Assembly: GCF_002954775.1 (NCBI RefSeq) | Contig: NZ_KZ672952.1 | Span: forward strand, 500,883-564,882 | From: Streptomyces geranii | Lineage (GTDB): Bacteria; Actinomycetota; Actinomycetes; Streptomycetales; Streptomycetaceae | Length of the DNA stretch: 64,000 nucleotides | Reading direction: 5' to 3' | Shown here: positions 1-8,539 of the stretch, one piece after another | How positions within the stretch are numbered: position 1 is the stretch's first letter | Layout of the letters: every line of letters begins with the position of its first letter | Translations under genes and position numbers: made by a program | Notes under the pieces: generated by a model | Databases searched by the model: none | Seen by the model: the letters and a program-made list of their open reading frames with translations, nothing else | What the model was told of the DNA's origin: nothing

Positions 1-111
1 ACAGCGCGCGGAGACACGACCGTCGTGTTCGGTCACGACAGCCGAACGCAGGTATTTGCAGTGCTCCTTGTAGGGCACGAGCACCCGCGCCAACAGGGCT
101 TCGTCCGTCAT
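1..111 (-). CDS. FcoT/ScoD-type thioesterase, N-terminal part (cut by window edge)
   Basis: Only the first 37 residues are present; the gene continues left of the window. The start reads [20 protein letters not shown]. It resembles the conserved N-terminal segment of mycobacterial FcoT (Rv0098), which I recall as containing ELLARVLEPY followed by CRYL. In isonitrile clusters this family (ScoD) is thought to add glycine to an enoyl-ACP and release the product acid. The ATG overlaps the stop of the upstream oxidase gene as ATGA, so the two are translationally coupled. The family call rests on a short stretch plus strong context. Confidence 0.7.
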   Translation of the reverse strand, partial: MTDEALLARVLVPYKEHCKYLRSAVVTEHDGRVSARC

Positions 112-1010
112 GCTGCGCGGATCCCGTCGTGGAGTTTGCGCTCGTCGTGGACGGTGACGCGGTAGGAGACGGTCGGCTCGGGCGTGGTCGTGTGCCGGGC
201 GCGGTGGACGAGGCTGCGGTTGTCCCAGACCAGCAGGTCGCCCCGCTCGAAACTCTGCAGATGGATGTTCTCGTGCTCGAAGCTCTCGTCGAGCTGGCCG
301 GTGGCGTCGAACAGCCGCTTGAGCAGCTCCTCGTCGAGCGACCGGCCGTCCCGGTCCTCGATGCCGACCGTGAAGCCCTCACTGATGTAGAGGACCGTCT
401 CACCGGTCATGGGGTGGGTGAAGGTGGTCGGCTGGACGACGGCGGGGGTCTTCCGCTCGACCTCGTCGATGATCTCGGAGAGGGGCCGGTAGACGTCGTG
501 GGGGCGGATCTTGAAGTACTTGCGCACGGAGTGCCGGCAGTACGTCCCGCCGATCTCCTCCTTCAGCTCCTCGGGCAGCTTCTCGTAGGCCCGGCCCATG
601 TCGATGAAGTACGTGCCCCGGTTCTTCTCCGGGACGACCTGCGGGTGGATGAGGGTGATCCCGAAGGGGTCGGGCATGAACTGGTAGTCCGCGTGCCAGA
701 ACTTGCCGGTCTTCGGCACGCCTATCTGCTTGCCGTTCTCGGGCACGTTGGAGGAGACGAACACCTCCGGGACCTCGGGGTGCTTGTACATCGGCTCGTA
801 GTACGTCTCCGGGCGGCCGAGCAGCGTGCCGAGGGCCAGGAACTCCTGGGGTGAGAGGTGCTGGTTCTTCAGGACGGCGATCTTCTTCGTGTAGACGGCG
901 TCCTTGAGGGCAGCCACGTCGGCGTCGGTGGCGGTGGTGTGGTCGAAGCCCTCGACCGTCGCGCCGAGCGCGCTGCCGGGCTGGTCCGTGATCTGTATCT
1001 CTCGCTGCAT
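108..1010 (-). CDS. ScoE-type Fe(II)/2-oxoglutarate oxidase, isonitrile-forming (TauD family)
   Basis: A 300-residue TauD-family enzyme that closely resembles ScoE of Streptomyces coeruleorubidus. ScoE converts an N-carboxymethyl-3-aminoacid into an isonitrile by two rounds of oxidation and decarboxylation. Iron ligands are visible as H106 and D108 (FWHADYQF) and H269 (NRSLVHRA). Adding 26 gives the published ScoE numbering H132, D134 and H295. The other ScoE active-site residues recalled from the literature are also conserved: Y70 and Y71 (ETYYEPMY), K167, H273 and R284. The start ATG follows AAGGAAG at good spacing. The gene lies between an ACP gene and the FcoT-like thioesterase gene. It is the diagnostic gene of the cluster. 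Confidence 0.9.
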   Translation of the reverse strand: MQREIQITDQPGSALGATVEGFDHTTATDADVAALKDAVYTKKIAVLKNQHLSPQEFLALGTLLGRPETYYEPMYKHPEVPEVFVSSNVPENGKQIGVPKTGKFWHADYQFMPDPFGITLIHPQVVPEKNRGTYFIDMGRAYEKLPEELKEEIGGTYCRHSVRKYFKIRPHDVYRPLSEIIDEVERKTPAVVQPTTFTHPMTGETVLYISEGFTVGIEDRDGRSLDEELLKRLFDATGQLDESFEHENIHLQSFERGDLLVWDNRSLVHRARHTTTPEPTVSYRVTVHDERKLHDGIRAA

Positions 1011-1074
1011 GGGGGTGCTTCCTTACGTGGCCAGATGCTGGTCAGTCGGTGGTTATGCGGTTGTCGGTCGGTGG

Positions 1075-1314
1075 TCAGACGGTGGTTCGGCGGGTGTCCA
1101 CGAGTCCGGCGAGGTCGCCGAGGGTGAGGTCGGGCTGGAGTTCGTCGTCGCCGACGCGCACTCCGAGGTCGCGTTCGATCCGGATGCTGATCTCGACCGT
1201 GGTCAGCGAGTCGACGTCCAGCTCGCCGAGGGTCGCCTCGGGGCGGATCCGGTCGGCCGGGGCGTCGTGGAGCCTCTCGATGATCTCGATCAGTTGGCCG
1301 TACGTGGTGGTCAT
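1075..1314 (-). CDS. Stand-alone acyl carrier protein (ScoB-like)
   Basis: A 79-residue acyl carrier protein. The phosphopantetheine serine is S36 in DVDSLTTVE. The predicted helices match the family, and the length is normal. It probably carries the acyl chain that the FcoT-like protein and the oxidase act on. The ATG at the 5' end overlaps the stop of the ketoacyl synthase gene (ATGA). The longer reading frame that begins further upstream only reads through the synthase gene in another frame. In described isonitrile clusters this role is filled by ScoB, which receives the acyl group from an acyl-ACP ligase. No ligase lies inside the window. Confidence 0.85.
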   Translation of the reverse strand: MTTTYGQLIEIIERLHDAPADRIRPEATLGELDVDSLTTVEISIRIERDLGVRVGDDELQPDLTLGDLAGLVDTRRTTV

Positions 1315-2333
1315 GGCGTCGTCATCCGTTCCGGTTGAGGGAGTGAGGGCCAGGTCAGCAGGCAGGAGCCCCAGGTGAGGCCGCCGCCGAAGGCGGTGAG
1401 GAGCAGCCGGTCGCCGGGCTTGACCGTCTGCCGGGCGGCGGCGTCGGCGAGGGCGAGCGGGATGGAGGCGGCGCCCGTGTTGCCGACGGACTCGACGTGG
1501 GTCACACACCGCTCACGTGGGAGGCCGAGGTCGTCGGCGACCGAGTGCAGGATGCGCAGATTGGCCTGGTGGGGTACGAAGTGGTCGACGTCGTCGATCT
1601 TCCAGCCGGCCCGGGACAGCGTGGCCCGCGCGGACTCGGCCATCCGGGTCACCGCGTGCCGGTAGACCTCCTTGCCGCGCATCGCGAAGTGCCGGTCCTC
1701 GTGGCTGGGTTCACCTGGCGTGGAGCGCTGCCGGGAGCCTCCGGCGGCGACCGTGATCAGGTCCTCGTGGGCGCCGTCGCTGCCGAGGTCGAAGTGGCCG
1801 ACGGCGCCGGGCTCGTCGGGGTGCCCGGCGCGCAGGACGACGGCTCCGGCGCCGTCGCCGAAGATGATCGCGTTGGCCCGGTCCAGGGGGTCCACGATCG
1901 TGGAGTAGGTGTCCGCACCGATGAGGAGGACGCTGTCCGCGACCCCGGCCGCGATCAGTCCGGCGGCAGAGGCGAGCCCGTACACGAACCCGGTGCACAC
2001 GGCGCCGACGTCGAAGGCCGCCGCTCCCGTCAGCCCGAGCCGGGCAGCGACCAAGGGCGCGGTGGCCGGGCAGGGGCGGTCCGGGGTCGTCGTGGCGACG
2101 ACGACGGCGTCCACCCGGTCCGTCGCGGCGGCGGCGAGAGCGCGGCCGCCTGCTTCGACGGCGAGGTCCGAGGTGGCCTGCCCGGGCTCGACGACGTGCC
2201 GTCGGCGGATGCCGGTGCGAGTACGGATCCAGTCGTCGTCGGTGTCGAGCCGACGCGCCAGCTCCTCGTTGGTGACGACCCGGGACGGCAACTGCCCGGC
2301 CAGCCCGCACAGGACGGCGGCGGTAGTGGACAT
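1311..2333 (-). CDS. FabH-like beta-ketoacyl-ACP synthase III
   Basis: A 340-residue KAS III. The catalytic triad is complete: C113 (GAVCTGFVYG), H255 (FVPHQANLR) and N285 (ESVGNTGAAS). The family condenses an acyl-CoA with malonyl-ACP. I chose the ATG at 2333 because AGGAG lies just before it; an in-frame start 45 bases upstream has no such site. The gene is coupled to the ACP gene through ATGA. A KAS III is not among the five core genes (scoA-scoE) I recall for isonitrile lipopeptide clusters. It may therefore build the short chain directly on the cluster ACP, for example acetoacetyl-ACP as a route to crotonyl-ACP. That role is inferred from context. Confidence 0.88.
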   Translation of the reverse strand: MSTTAAVLCGLAGQLPSRVVTNEELARRLDTDDDWIRTRTGIRRRHVVEPGQATSDLAVEAGGRALAAAATDRVDAVVVATTTPDRPCPATAPLVAARLGLTGAAAFDVGAVCTGFVYGLASAAGLIAAGVADSVLLIGADTYSTIVDPLDRANAIIFGDGAGAVVLRAGHPDEPGAVGHFDLGSDGAHEDLITVAAGGSRQRSTPGEPSHEDRHFAMRGKEVYRHAVTRMAESARATLSRAGWKIDDVDHFVPHQANLRILHSVADDLGLPRERCVTHVESVGNTGAASIPLALADAAARQTVKPGDRLLLTAFGGGLTWGSCLLTWPSLPQPERMTTP

Positions 2334-2474
2334 GGGGTTCTCCTGGCATGACGGAGGACGGACCGGGGGCCCGGACACAGGAACGGACGGGGAGGGAAGT
2401 GAGGAAGGGGGCAGGGGAGGAAGGGGGCAAGGGCAGGCGAGCAGGGGCTGGTCGGGAAGACGGGCAGGCGGGTT

Positions 2475-3971
2475 CTACGGCCCGCCGGTCCCGGAGGTCT
2501 TGGCACTCCGGCCGGACCGCCCAGACCGCCCGGGACGGCCGACCCGAGCATCCCGGGCGGCCCGGGCGCTCCCGCTCGTACCCCCGAAGACGGCCAGCGC
2601 CAGCGCCCCGCAGGCGATGCCGGCCGCTGTCGCGAGGACGGCGGTGCGGATGCCGTCGAGGAGCCCGGGGCCCGAGGCGTTCTGCCCCACTCCCCCGGCG
2701 ACCGCGACGAGCAGCGCGAGGCCCACCGCGCCGCCCACCTGGAGGGTCGTCGACGCCATTCCCGAGGCGATGCCCTGGTCGCCGGGTGCCACTCCGGCGG
2801 ACGCGGCGATCCACATGCCCGTCCAGGTGGCGCCCTGGCCGAGGCTCAGCAGCACGATCCCCGGCAGCAGTACGGGATACGAGCCCTCCGAGGTGAGCGC
2901 GAGCCCGAGGGCTCCGGCTCCTACGGCGCCCAGTGCCATGCCGCCGATCAGCATCCGGCGTACCCCGAAGGCGGCCACGGCCCGTTCGCCTGCCTGCGTA
3001 CCGACGGCCACCACCACTGCGGGGACCAGGAACGCGAGCCCGGTCGCCACCGCGCTGTAGCCGTGGACGGTCTGGAAGTAGAGCGTCAGGAAGTACGGCA
3101 CCGAGCTGAACGTGGCGCTGAACAGCGCGGTCACGCCCATCGCCGCCGACAGGCCCCGGTGGGCGAACAGCCGGGCCGGTACGAGCGGGTCACGGGAGCG
3201 GCGCTCCACGACGGCGAAGAGCGTCAGCAGGCAGCCGGACAGTCCCGCGCTGGTGAGCGCCAGCGGTGTGGCCCAGCCCTCGGCGGGTGCCTGGACCAGC
3301 AGGAACACCAGGAGTGTGAGTCCGCCGGTCGCGGTCAGCGCGCCGGCGACGTCGAAGTGGCGCGAGCGGTCCCGGGGTCCGTCCGCGGGAAAGAGCAGTC
3401 GGCCGGCCACCGCGAGGGCCCCCGCCACGGGCACGTTGACGTAGAACACCGACGGCCAGCCGAACGCCTCCACCAGGACCCCGCCGAGCAGCGACCCGAA
3501 GCAGAGTCCGCCCGCTCCGGCGGCACCCCACACCGCCAACGCCCGGTTCCGGTCGGGCCCTTCGGCGTACAGGGTGGTGATCAGGGAGAGCGTCGCCGGG
3601 AACAGCAGCGAACCGCCGACGCCCTGCACGGCCCTGACTGCGACCAGGACGCCGGGCGTCTCGGACAGCCCGCCGACCAGGGAGGACCCGGCGTACAGCA
3701 GCGCCGCCAGGACGAACATCCGGCGTCTGCCGAGCAGGTCGGCGGCCCGGCCGCCCAGCAGCAGGCAACCGCCGGTGGCGACGACGTAGGCGCTCACCAC
3801 CCACTGCAGGTCGTGGTCGGAGAACCCCAGTCCGGCGCCGATGTCGGGCAGGGCGACGTACACGATGTTGTAGTCGAGCGAGATGACCAGCTGCCCCAGC
3901 GCCAGAACGAGCAGCGGAAGACCGAGCGGCTTTCGGAGTGCGTCCTTCGCCGGATCTGTCGCGGACATCAT
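2475..3971 (-). CDS. MFS exporter, DHA2 (EmrB/QacA) family
   Basis: A 498-residue membrane protein with about 14 predicted transmembrane segments. It has the DHA2 signature of drug exporters: an LDYNIVYVALPDIG first helix and a GGRAADLLGRRR loop after helix 2. A GAGGAGGTG ribosome site precedes the ATG; the second ATG three bases on is an alternative. The C-terminal 30 residues are a low-complexity Arg/Gly/Ser tail. A gap of 141 bases separates it from the ketoacyl synthase gene on the same strand. It is therefore likely the first gene of the isonitrile operon and probably exports the product or protects the producer. Confidence 0.88.
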   Translation of the reverse strand: MMSATDPAKDALRKPLGLPLLVLALGQLVISLDYNIVYVALPDIGAGLGFSDHDLQWVVSAYVVATGGCLLLGGRAADLLGRRRMFVLAALLYAGSSLVGGLSETPGVLVAVRAVQGVGGSLLFPATLSLITTLYAEGPDRNRALAVWGAAGAGGLCFGSLLGGVLVEAFGWPSVFYVNVPVAGALAVAGRLLFPADGPRDRSRHFDVAGALTATGGLTLLVFLLVQAPAEGWATPLALTSAGLSGCLLTLFAVVERRSRDPLVPARLFAHRGLSAAMGVTALFSATFSSVPYFLTLYFQTVHGYSAVATGLAFLVPAVVVAVGTQAGERAVAAFGVRRMLIGGMALGAVGAGALGLALTSEGSYPVLLPGIVLLSLGQGATWTGMWIAASAGVAPGDQGIASGMASTTLQVGGAVGLALLVAVAGGVGQNASGPGLLDGIRTAVLATAAGIACGALALAVFGGTSGSARAARDARVGRPGRSGRSGRSAKTSGTGGP

Positions 3972-4283
3972 CGATCACCTCCTCGGGATCATGGAATTCG
4001 GAACTCTAGACACGAATACAGAAAAAGGATGCGGAGACGGAATTTCTCGCGGAGCAGCCCTCATTTCCACCAGTCGGCGACTTCCGAAAAGGGAACTTCA
4101 GGATTACCGGGCATTGTCCAGAACCTTCCTCTTCCACACTGTGGCCGACGCGTGACGGATAACAGGCGACGGGTGACGGAACGAGCTGTCAGATCAGTAG
4201 TCGGCCACGGGCGGCTTCGAGTTCCCGCGTCTTCGGGCCAATTTCCCTTGCTGCGGCGGCAGTTAAAGGGAACCCAGCGCGTC
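3972..4283. other. Intergenic region upstream of the MFS/isonitrile operon
   Basis: About 310 bases without a supportable gene. The half nearest the exporter gene is clearly richer in A and T than its surroundings (for example around 3990-4035). This is typical of Streptomyces promoter regions and fits a promoter for the minus-strand operon. I see no clear copper-type (CsoR) operator and no RNA element. Confidence 0.5.
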
Positions 4284-4805
4284 TCACGTCCCGTCCTCGC
4301 CCGGGCGGACCACGATCGCGAGTGTCCGCACCGCTGCGCTGTGCTCGAAATGCAGGGTGAACGGGACGACGGCACCGGGCTGCCAGCCGGCCTTGACCGG
4401 CACGATCACGTCCAGGCCGTCCGGGGTCATCGTGAGGCGGGCTCCGGCAGGGATCTCCGCCGAGGTCACCGTCTCCGACACGGCCGTACTCGCGCCCGTC
4501 ATCACATGGCGGCTGAGGGTGATGTCCCCCTCGCCGACCCCCGTGGACGTCACCTTCACCAGCCGGTCCGCCGATCCCCCGCTGTTGGTGATCCGGAAGA
4601 AGGCCGCCGTCTCCGGGGTGTCGCCGGTGGGCAGGAACATCCGGCCGTCGGTGACCGTGACGCGCGGTGGGGTGCCCGCGTTGCCGTAGGCGGTCCAGGT
4701 GCTCAGGCCGCCGAGGGCGAGGCCGCACACGGCGACGGGCGTGACCGCCGCGAGCAGGGCGTCGGTGAGGCGGCGGGTCGGCCGCCAGGGGGTTCGGTCG
4801 CTCAT
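4284..4805 (-). CDS. PCuAC-like copper chaperone domain protein, membrane-anchored
   Basis: A 173-residue protein with a single N-terminal membrane segment (about residues 14-36), followed by a PCu(A)C-type beta domain. This family carries Cu(I) outside the membrane using an HM...M...HxM ligand pattern. Here only one clear cluster is visible, R-H100-V-M102. The usual C-terminal H-x-M after the PGG-like turn reads DGLDVIV, so the site looks degenerate. The ATG overlaps the stop of the copper ATPase gene (ATGA), which makes it the last gene of a three-gene copper operon. Its fold assignment is fair; its copper binding is uncertain. Confidence 0.72.
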   Translation of the reverse strand: MSDRTPWRPTRRLTDALLAAVTPVAVCGLALGGLSTWTAYGNAGTPPRVTVTDGRMFLPTGDTPETAAFFRITNSGGSADRLVKVTSTGVGEGDITLSRHVMTGASTAVSETVTSAEIPAGARLTMTPDGLDVIVPVKAGWQPGAVVPFTLHFEHSAAVRTLAIVVRPGEDGT

Positions 4806-7096
4806 GGGGTGTGTCTCCGGGAGGCGGGCGAGGGCTGCCAGGCGCGCAGCCGCAGGCTGTTGACGACGACCAGTACCGAGCTGGCCGACATGGCCGCCGC
4901 CGCGAGCATCGGGTTGAGCAGGCCGACCATGGCCAGCGGGACGGTGACGACGTTGTATCCGAAGGCCCACACGAGGTTGACGCGGATCGTGCCGAGCGTG
5001 CGCCGGGCGAGCCGGACCGCGTCGGCGAGGGCCTCGATGTCTCCGCGCACGAGCGTGACGTCGGCGGCCCCGATGGCGACGTCCGTGCCGCCGCCCATCG
5101 CGATCCCGAGGTCGGCACCGGCCAGCGCGGCGGCGTCGTTCACGCCGTCCCCGACGACCGCGACCCGGTAGCCCTGTTCCTGGAGTTCCAGGACGAGTTG
5201 GGCCTTGTCCTCGGGGGTGCGGCGGGCGTGCACCTCGTCGATGCCCAGGGCGGACGCGACGGCCCGGGCGGGTGCCTCGCGGTCGCCGGTGGCGAGCACG
5301 GGGTGCACACCGAGGCGGCGCAGGCGTTCGACGGCACGGTAGCTGCCGGGTCGTACGACGTCGCCGATCTCGATCAGCGCCTCGGGCTTCCCGTCCACCC
5401 GGACCAGTACGGGTGTGTGGGCGGCCGTCTCGGCGACCGCCAGGGCTTCGGCGAGCGCGGATGGCAACTCGTCGTCCGGGGCGAGGACTTCGACCAGCCG
5501 CTCCTCTACCCGGCCGCGGACACCCCGCCCGGGCAGGGCGTTGAACTCGCCGACATCCGGGAGCTGTTGGCCGCCGGACTCCCGCCGGGCGTACGCGGTG
5601 ACGGCTCGGCCCAACGGGTGCTCCGAGCCCGACTCGACGGCCCCCGCCAGGCGCACCACCTCCTCGCGCCCGAGGCCGCCCGGTGCGGCGGTGACGCGGG
5701 CGACGCTCATGTGCCCGGAGGTCAGGGTGCCGGTCTTGTCGAGGACGACGGCGTCGATGTGCCGCAGTCCCTCCAGCGCCTGCGGGCCGGTGACCAGGAC
5801 GCCGAGCTGGGCGCCCCGGCCGGTCGCGGCCATCAGGGCGGTCGGGGTCGCGAGGCCCAGCGCGCAGGGGCAGGCCACGACCAGGACGGCCACGCTCGCG
5901 GTGATCGCCGCCTGCGGATCAGCCCCGGCGCCCAGCCAGAACCCGAGCGCGGTGACGGCCAACGCCAGCACGACGGGCACGAAGACACCGGCCACCGTGT
6001 CGGCCAGCCGCTGGGCCCGCGCCTTACCGGCCTGAGCCTCCGTCACCAGCCGCGCGATCCGGGCGAGTTGGGTGTCGGCGCCGACGGCCGTGGCGCGTAC
6101 GAGCAGCAGCCCGCCCGCGTTGACGGCCCCGCCGACCACGGCCGAGCCGGGCCCGACCTCGACCGGCTCGCTCTCCCCGGTGACCAGCGACAGGTCAACG
6201 GCCGAACTGCCCTCGGCCACCTCGCCGTCGGTGGCCACCCGCTCCCCCGGCCGCACGACGAAGACCTGCCCGACCCCCAACTCCTCGATGGGGACGAGCC
6301 GTTCGGAACCGTCGCCGTCCCGGACGGACACCTCCTTGGCGGCGAGCCGGGCGAGCGAGCGCAGTGCGGCGCCGGTTCCGTGCCGGGCCCGCGCCTCCAG
6401 GAAGCGGCCCGCGAGCACGAACAGCGGTACGCCGACGGCCCCTTCGAGGTAGATGTGGGCGACACCGTCGGAGGCTGACGGCACGAGCGTGAACGGCATC
6501 CGCATGCCGGGGTCACCGGCACCGCCGAGGAAGAGCGCGTACGTCGACCAGGCGAAGGAGGCCACGACGCCCAGCGAGACCAGGGTGTCCATGGTCGCGG
6601 CGGAGTGCCGCAGTCCTCGTACCGCCCGCTCGTGGAAGGGCCAGGCGCCCCACACAGCGACGGGGGCGGCCAGTACGAAGCACAGCCACTGCCAGTTGCG
6701 GAACTGGAGTGCGGGCACCATCGACAGGACCAGTACGGGTGTCGCGAGCAGGGCCGTCACGAGCAGCCGGTGCCGTTCGCGCGTCGCCTCCTCGGACTGC
6801 TCGGACTCCTCGGACTCCTCGGACTTGTTGTCGCCCGTGGGCTGCCGCTTCCTCGGCGGCTCGGGGAGAGCTGCCGTGTAGCCGGCCTTCTCGACGGTCG
6901 CGACGAGTTCGTCGGGGCTGATGTCCGCCGGGTGGCTCACCCGGGCCCGTCCGGTGGCGAGATTGACGGTGGCCGTGACGCCGTCCAGCTTGCCGAGCTT
7001 CTTCTCGACGCGGGCGACACAGGCCGCGCAGGTCATGCCGCCGACGGTCAGATCGGTCGTCACCAGGGAGGTCACGGGTGTCGGTTCGGGGCGCAT
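4802..7096 (-). CDS. copA: Cu(I)-exporting P1B-type ATPase (CopA-like)
   Basis: A 764-residue P1B ATPase. One N-terminal heavy-metal domain carries GGMTCAACVARVEKK, with C23 and C26. A charged linker rich in Glu and Ser follows (about residues 90-110). The core motifs are present: TGES at 306-309, the CPC transport motif at 409-411, DKTGT with phosphorylated D453, SEHPLG and GDGVNDAAAL. CPC together with the single CxxC domain indicates Cu(I). The start overlaps the stop of the upstream small membrane protein by one base (TGATG) and its own stop overlaps the PCuAC gene. The order fits a copper-detoxification operon next to the isonitrile cluster. Confidence 0.92.
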   Translation of the reverse strand: MRPEPTPVTSLVTTDLTVGGMTCAACVARVEKKLGKLDGVTATVNLATGRARVSHPADISPDELVATVEKAGYTAALPEPPRKRQPTGDNKSEESEESEQSEEATRERHRLLVTALLATPVLVLSMVPALQFRNWQWLCFVLAAPVAVWGAWPFHERAVRGLRHSAATMDTLVSLGVVASFAWSTYALFLGGAGDPGMRMPFTLVPSASDGVAHIYLEGAVGVPLFVLAGRFLEARARHGTGAALRSLARLAAKEVSVRDGDGSERLVPIEELGVGQVFVVRPGERVATDGEVAEGSSAVDLSLVTGESEPVEVGPGSAVVGGAVNAGGLLLVRATAVGADTQLARIARLVTEAQAGKARAQRLADTVAGVFVPVVLALAVTALGFWLGAGADPQAAITASVAVLVVACPCALGLATPTALMAATGRGAQLGVLVTGPQALEGLRHIDAVVLDKTGTLTSGHMSVARVTAAPGGLGREEVVRLAGAVESGSEHPLGRAVTAYARRESGGQQLPDVGEFNALPGRGVRGRVEERLVEVLAPDDELPSALAEALAVAETAAHTPVLVRVDGKPEALIEIGDVVRPGSYRAVERLRRLGVHPVLATGDREAPARAVASALGIDEVHARRTPEDKAQLVLELQEQGYRVAVVGDGVNDAAALAGADLGIAMGGGTDVAIGAADVTLVRGDIEALADAVRLARRTLGTIRVNLVWAFGYNVVTVPLAMVGLLNPMLAAAAMSASSVLVVVNSLRLRAWQPSPASRRHTP

Positions 7097-7440
7097 CAGT
7101 TGCCTCCCCCGCCCATGTCCATGTCTTGCATGTCTTCCATGCCGTCCATGCCGTCCATGTCGCCGCTCCCACCGGTGTCGCCTGCGCCGCCCGTGCCGCT
7201 CCCACCGGTGCCGCCCGTGCCGCTCTCGCCGGTGCCGCTGCCGTCGCCCGTGTACGCGTCCGTGTTCGCGTCTGTGTTGTGCATGCCGGGGGCGACGGGG
7301 CCCGCGCTGGTCCCGGCGGCGTAGGACACCGTGAAGATCAGGGCCAGCAGCAGGAGGAAGCCGCAGAGTGCGGGCGGGGGTGTCGCTCTGCGCAGGGCCG
7401 TGCCCGCGCCGCGTAAGGAGGATTGCCGGGACTCGTCCAT
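7096..7440 (-). CDS. Small membrane protein with Met/Asp-rich tail, copper operon
   Basis: A 114-residue protein from the ATG at 7440, which has GGAG nine bases upstream. A GTG at 7515 would add 25 residues. It has one transmembrane helix (CGFLLLLALIFTVSYAAG) and then a long Gly/Thr/Ser segment. The end is a tail of repeated D-M, G-M and E-D-M units. Clustered Met and acidic residues outside the membrane suggest Cu(I)/Cu(II) binding, but no known family is recognised. It is the first gene of the operon with copA. A perfect 14-bp palindrome (7459-7472) lies between the two possible starts. Confidence 0.65.
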   Translation of the reverse strand: MDESRQSSLRGAGTALRRATPPPALCGFLLLLALIFTVSYAAGTSAGPVAPGMHNTDANTDAYTGDGSGTGESGTGGTGGSGTGGAGDTGGSGDMDGMDGMEDMQDMDMGGGGN

Positions 7441-7681
7441 CAACCGCGTCTCCAGGTCACGTCGTACGACGTCGCTGGGATCGCGTCGCACCGGTTGAGT
7501 AGTCGGACCGGACACGGGCCGGGTTCCGGAGCGGCCTTGTGGTGCGCGTCACACCTGATGGGAGAGAAGTCACGAAGGGAGCCGGGAGGATCTGACACCC
7601 CGTCGGCGCGGGAACCCCGAAACGAGCCGTTCATCGGCCGAGGAGCCTTCGGGAAACAACCGGTTCCTAGCGTGTCCGTCC

Positions 7682-8440
7682 ATGGATTCGAAGCTGTATA
7701 CGCGGCCGGACACGGTGCCGAACCCGGTGTCGATCCCGGTGCCGGATCCGGCCGCGCCGCCGCCGCTCTCGCTGCGCGAGTCGGTCTACGCGCACCTGCG
7801 CGCGGCCGTGCTCGACGGTGACTTCGGCCCGCGCGAGCGGCTGGCGGAGATGCGGCTGGCCGCGCGTTTCGGGGTGTCGCGGACCCCGGTGCGCGAGGCG
7901 CTGGCGCGGCTGCTGGCCGACGGGCTGATCGAGCGCGGCGACGGCGGGTTCTTCGCCACGATCCCCAACCTCACCCAGCTCAAGGACTTGTACGAACTCC
8001 GCGTCGCGCTGGAGCTGCGCGGCATCGCCCGGGCCGTCGAGAACCCGGCCGTACGGCACGATCCGGCGGTCCTGACCGCCGAGTTGGGCCGCTGGTACGC
8101 GATGCGCGCGCAGCCGCCGGTGCCGGGTCCGCGCTTCGTCGTCCAGGACGAGCGCTTCCATGTCGAGCTGTGCCGCGCTTCCGGCAACCCCGCCCTCACG
8201 GACGCGCTCGTGGCGGTCTGCGAGCGGGTGCGGCGGGTGCGGATGTACGACTTCCTCACTCAGGACCGCGTCGACACGGCCGTCGGCGAGCACATCGAGA
8301 TCATGGAACTGGTCCGCGACGGCCGTCTGGACGAGGGACACCGCGCCCTGCACGCCCACCTCGGCGACTCCACGGCCGCGGTGACGGAACACGCCCGCCG
8401 CGCCATGACACAGATGGCCCTGCACGCCGACCACCCCTGA
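7682..8440 (+). CDS. GntR-family regulator, FCD (FadR) subfamily
   Basis: A 252-residue regulator. A Pro-rich leader is followed by a winged helix-turn-helix around residues 30-95, with the signature RLAARFGVSRTPVREALARL. An all-helical FCD ligand domain follows, with metal-site-type histidines in ERFHVELCRASGNP, GEHIEIMELV and ALHAHLGD. FCD regulators usually bind small organic acids. It is divergent from the copper operon and about 100 bases upstream of an NCS1 permease gene, so it most likely controls that transporter. No strong ribosome site precedes the ATG. Confidence 0.85.
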   Translation: MDSKLYTRPDTVPNPVSIPVPDPAAPPPLSLRESVYAHLRAAVLDGDFGPRERLAEMRLAARFGVSRTPVREALARLLADGLIERGDGGFFATIPNLTQLKDLYELRVALELRGIARAVENPAVRHDPAVLTAELGRWYAMRAQPPVPGPRFVVQDERFHVELCRASGNPALTDALVAVCERVRRVRMYDFLTQDRVDTAVGEHIEIMELVRDGRLDEGHRALHAHLGDSTAAVTEHARRAMTQMALHADHP

Positions 8441-8539
8441 GAACCCGGGAGTTCCCCCCTCCCCCTACCTCCACCCCTCCTCTGCCTCTGCCTCTTCCCC
8501 CTCCCCTCTCGCCCCCTCACCGCTCCCGGAGGAACGACC

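Noticed and set aside
2334..2378. Earlier start for the KAS III
   Set aside because: The added 15 residues are Pro-rich and lack a ribosome site, while AGGAG stands before the ATG at 2333.
3972..4283. AT-rich spacer as an attachment site or origin
   Set aside because: No integrase, tRNA end, direct repeats or DnaA boxes are visible. A promoter region explains it.
3063..5171. A 702-codon plus-strand open frame
   Set aside because: It lies antisense across the exporter, PCuAC and copper ATPase genes, has no domain and no ribosome site. Long antisense frames are normal in such GC-rich DNA.
7459..7472. Palindrome ACGTCGTACGACGT as a copper-repressor operator
   Set aside because: It does not resemble G/C-tract CsoR sites and may simply encode Val-Val-Arg-Arg if the longer start is used. 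It is mentioned only with the gene.
8441..8539. Pyrimidine-rich tract between the GntR and permease genes as a structured RNA
   Set aside because: It is a simple CCT/CCC run with no pairing partner and no aptamer elements.
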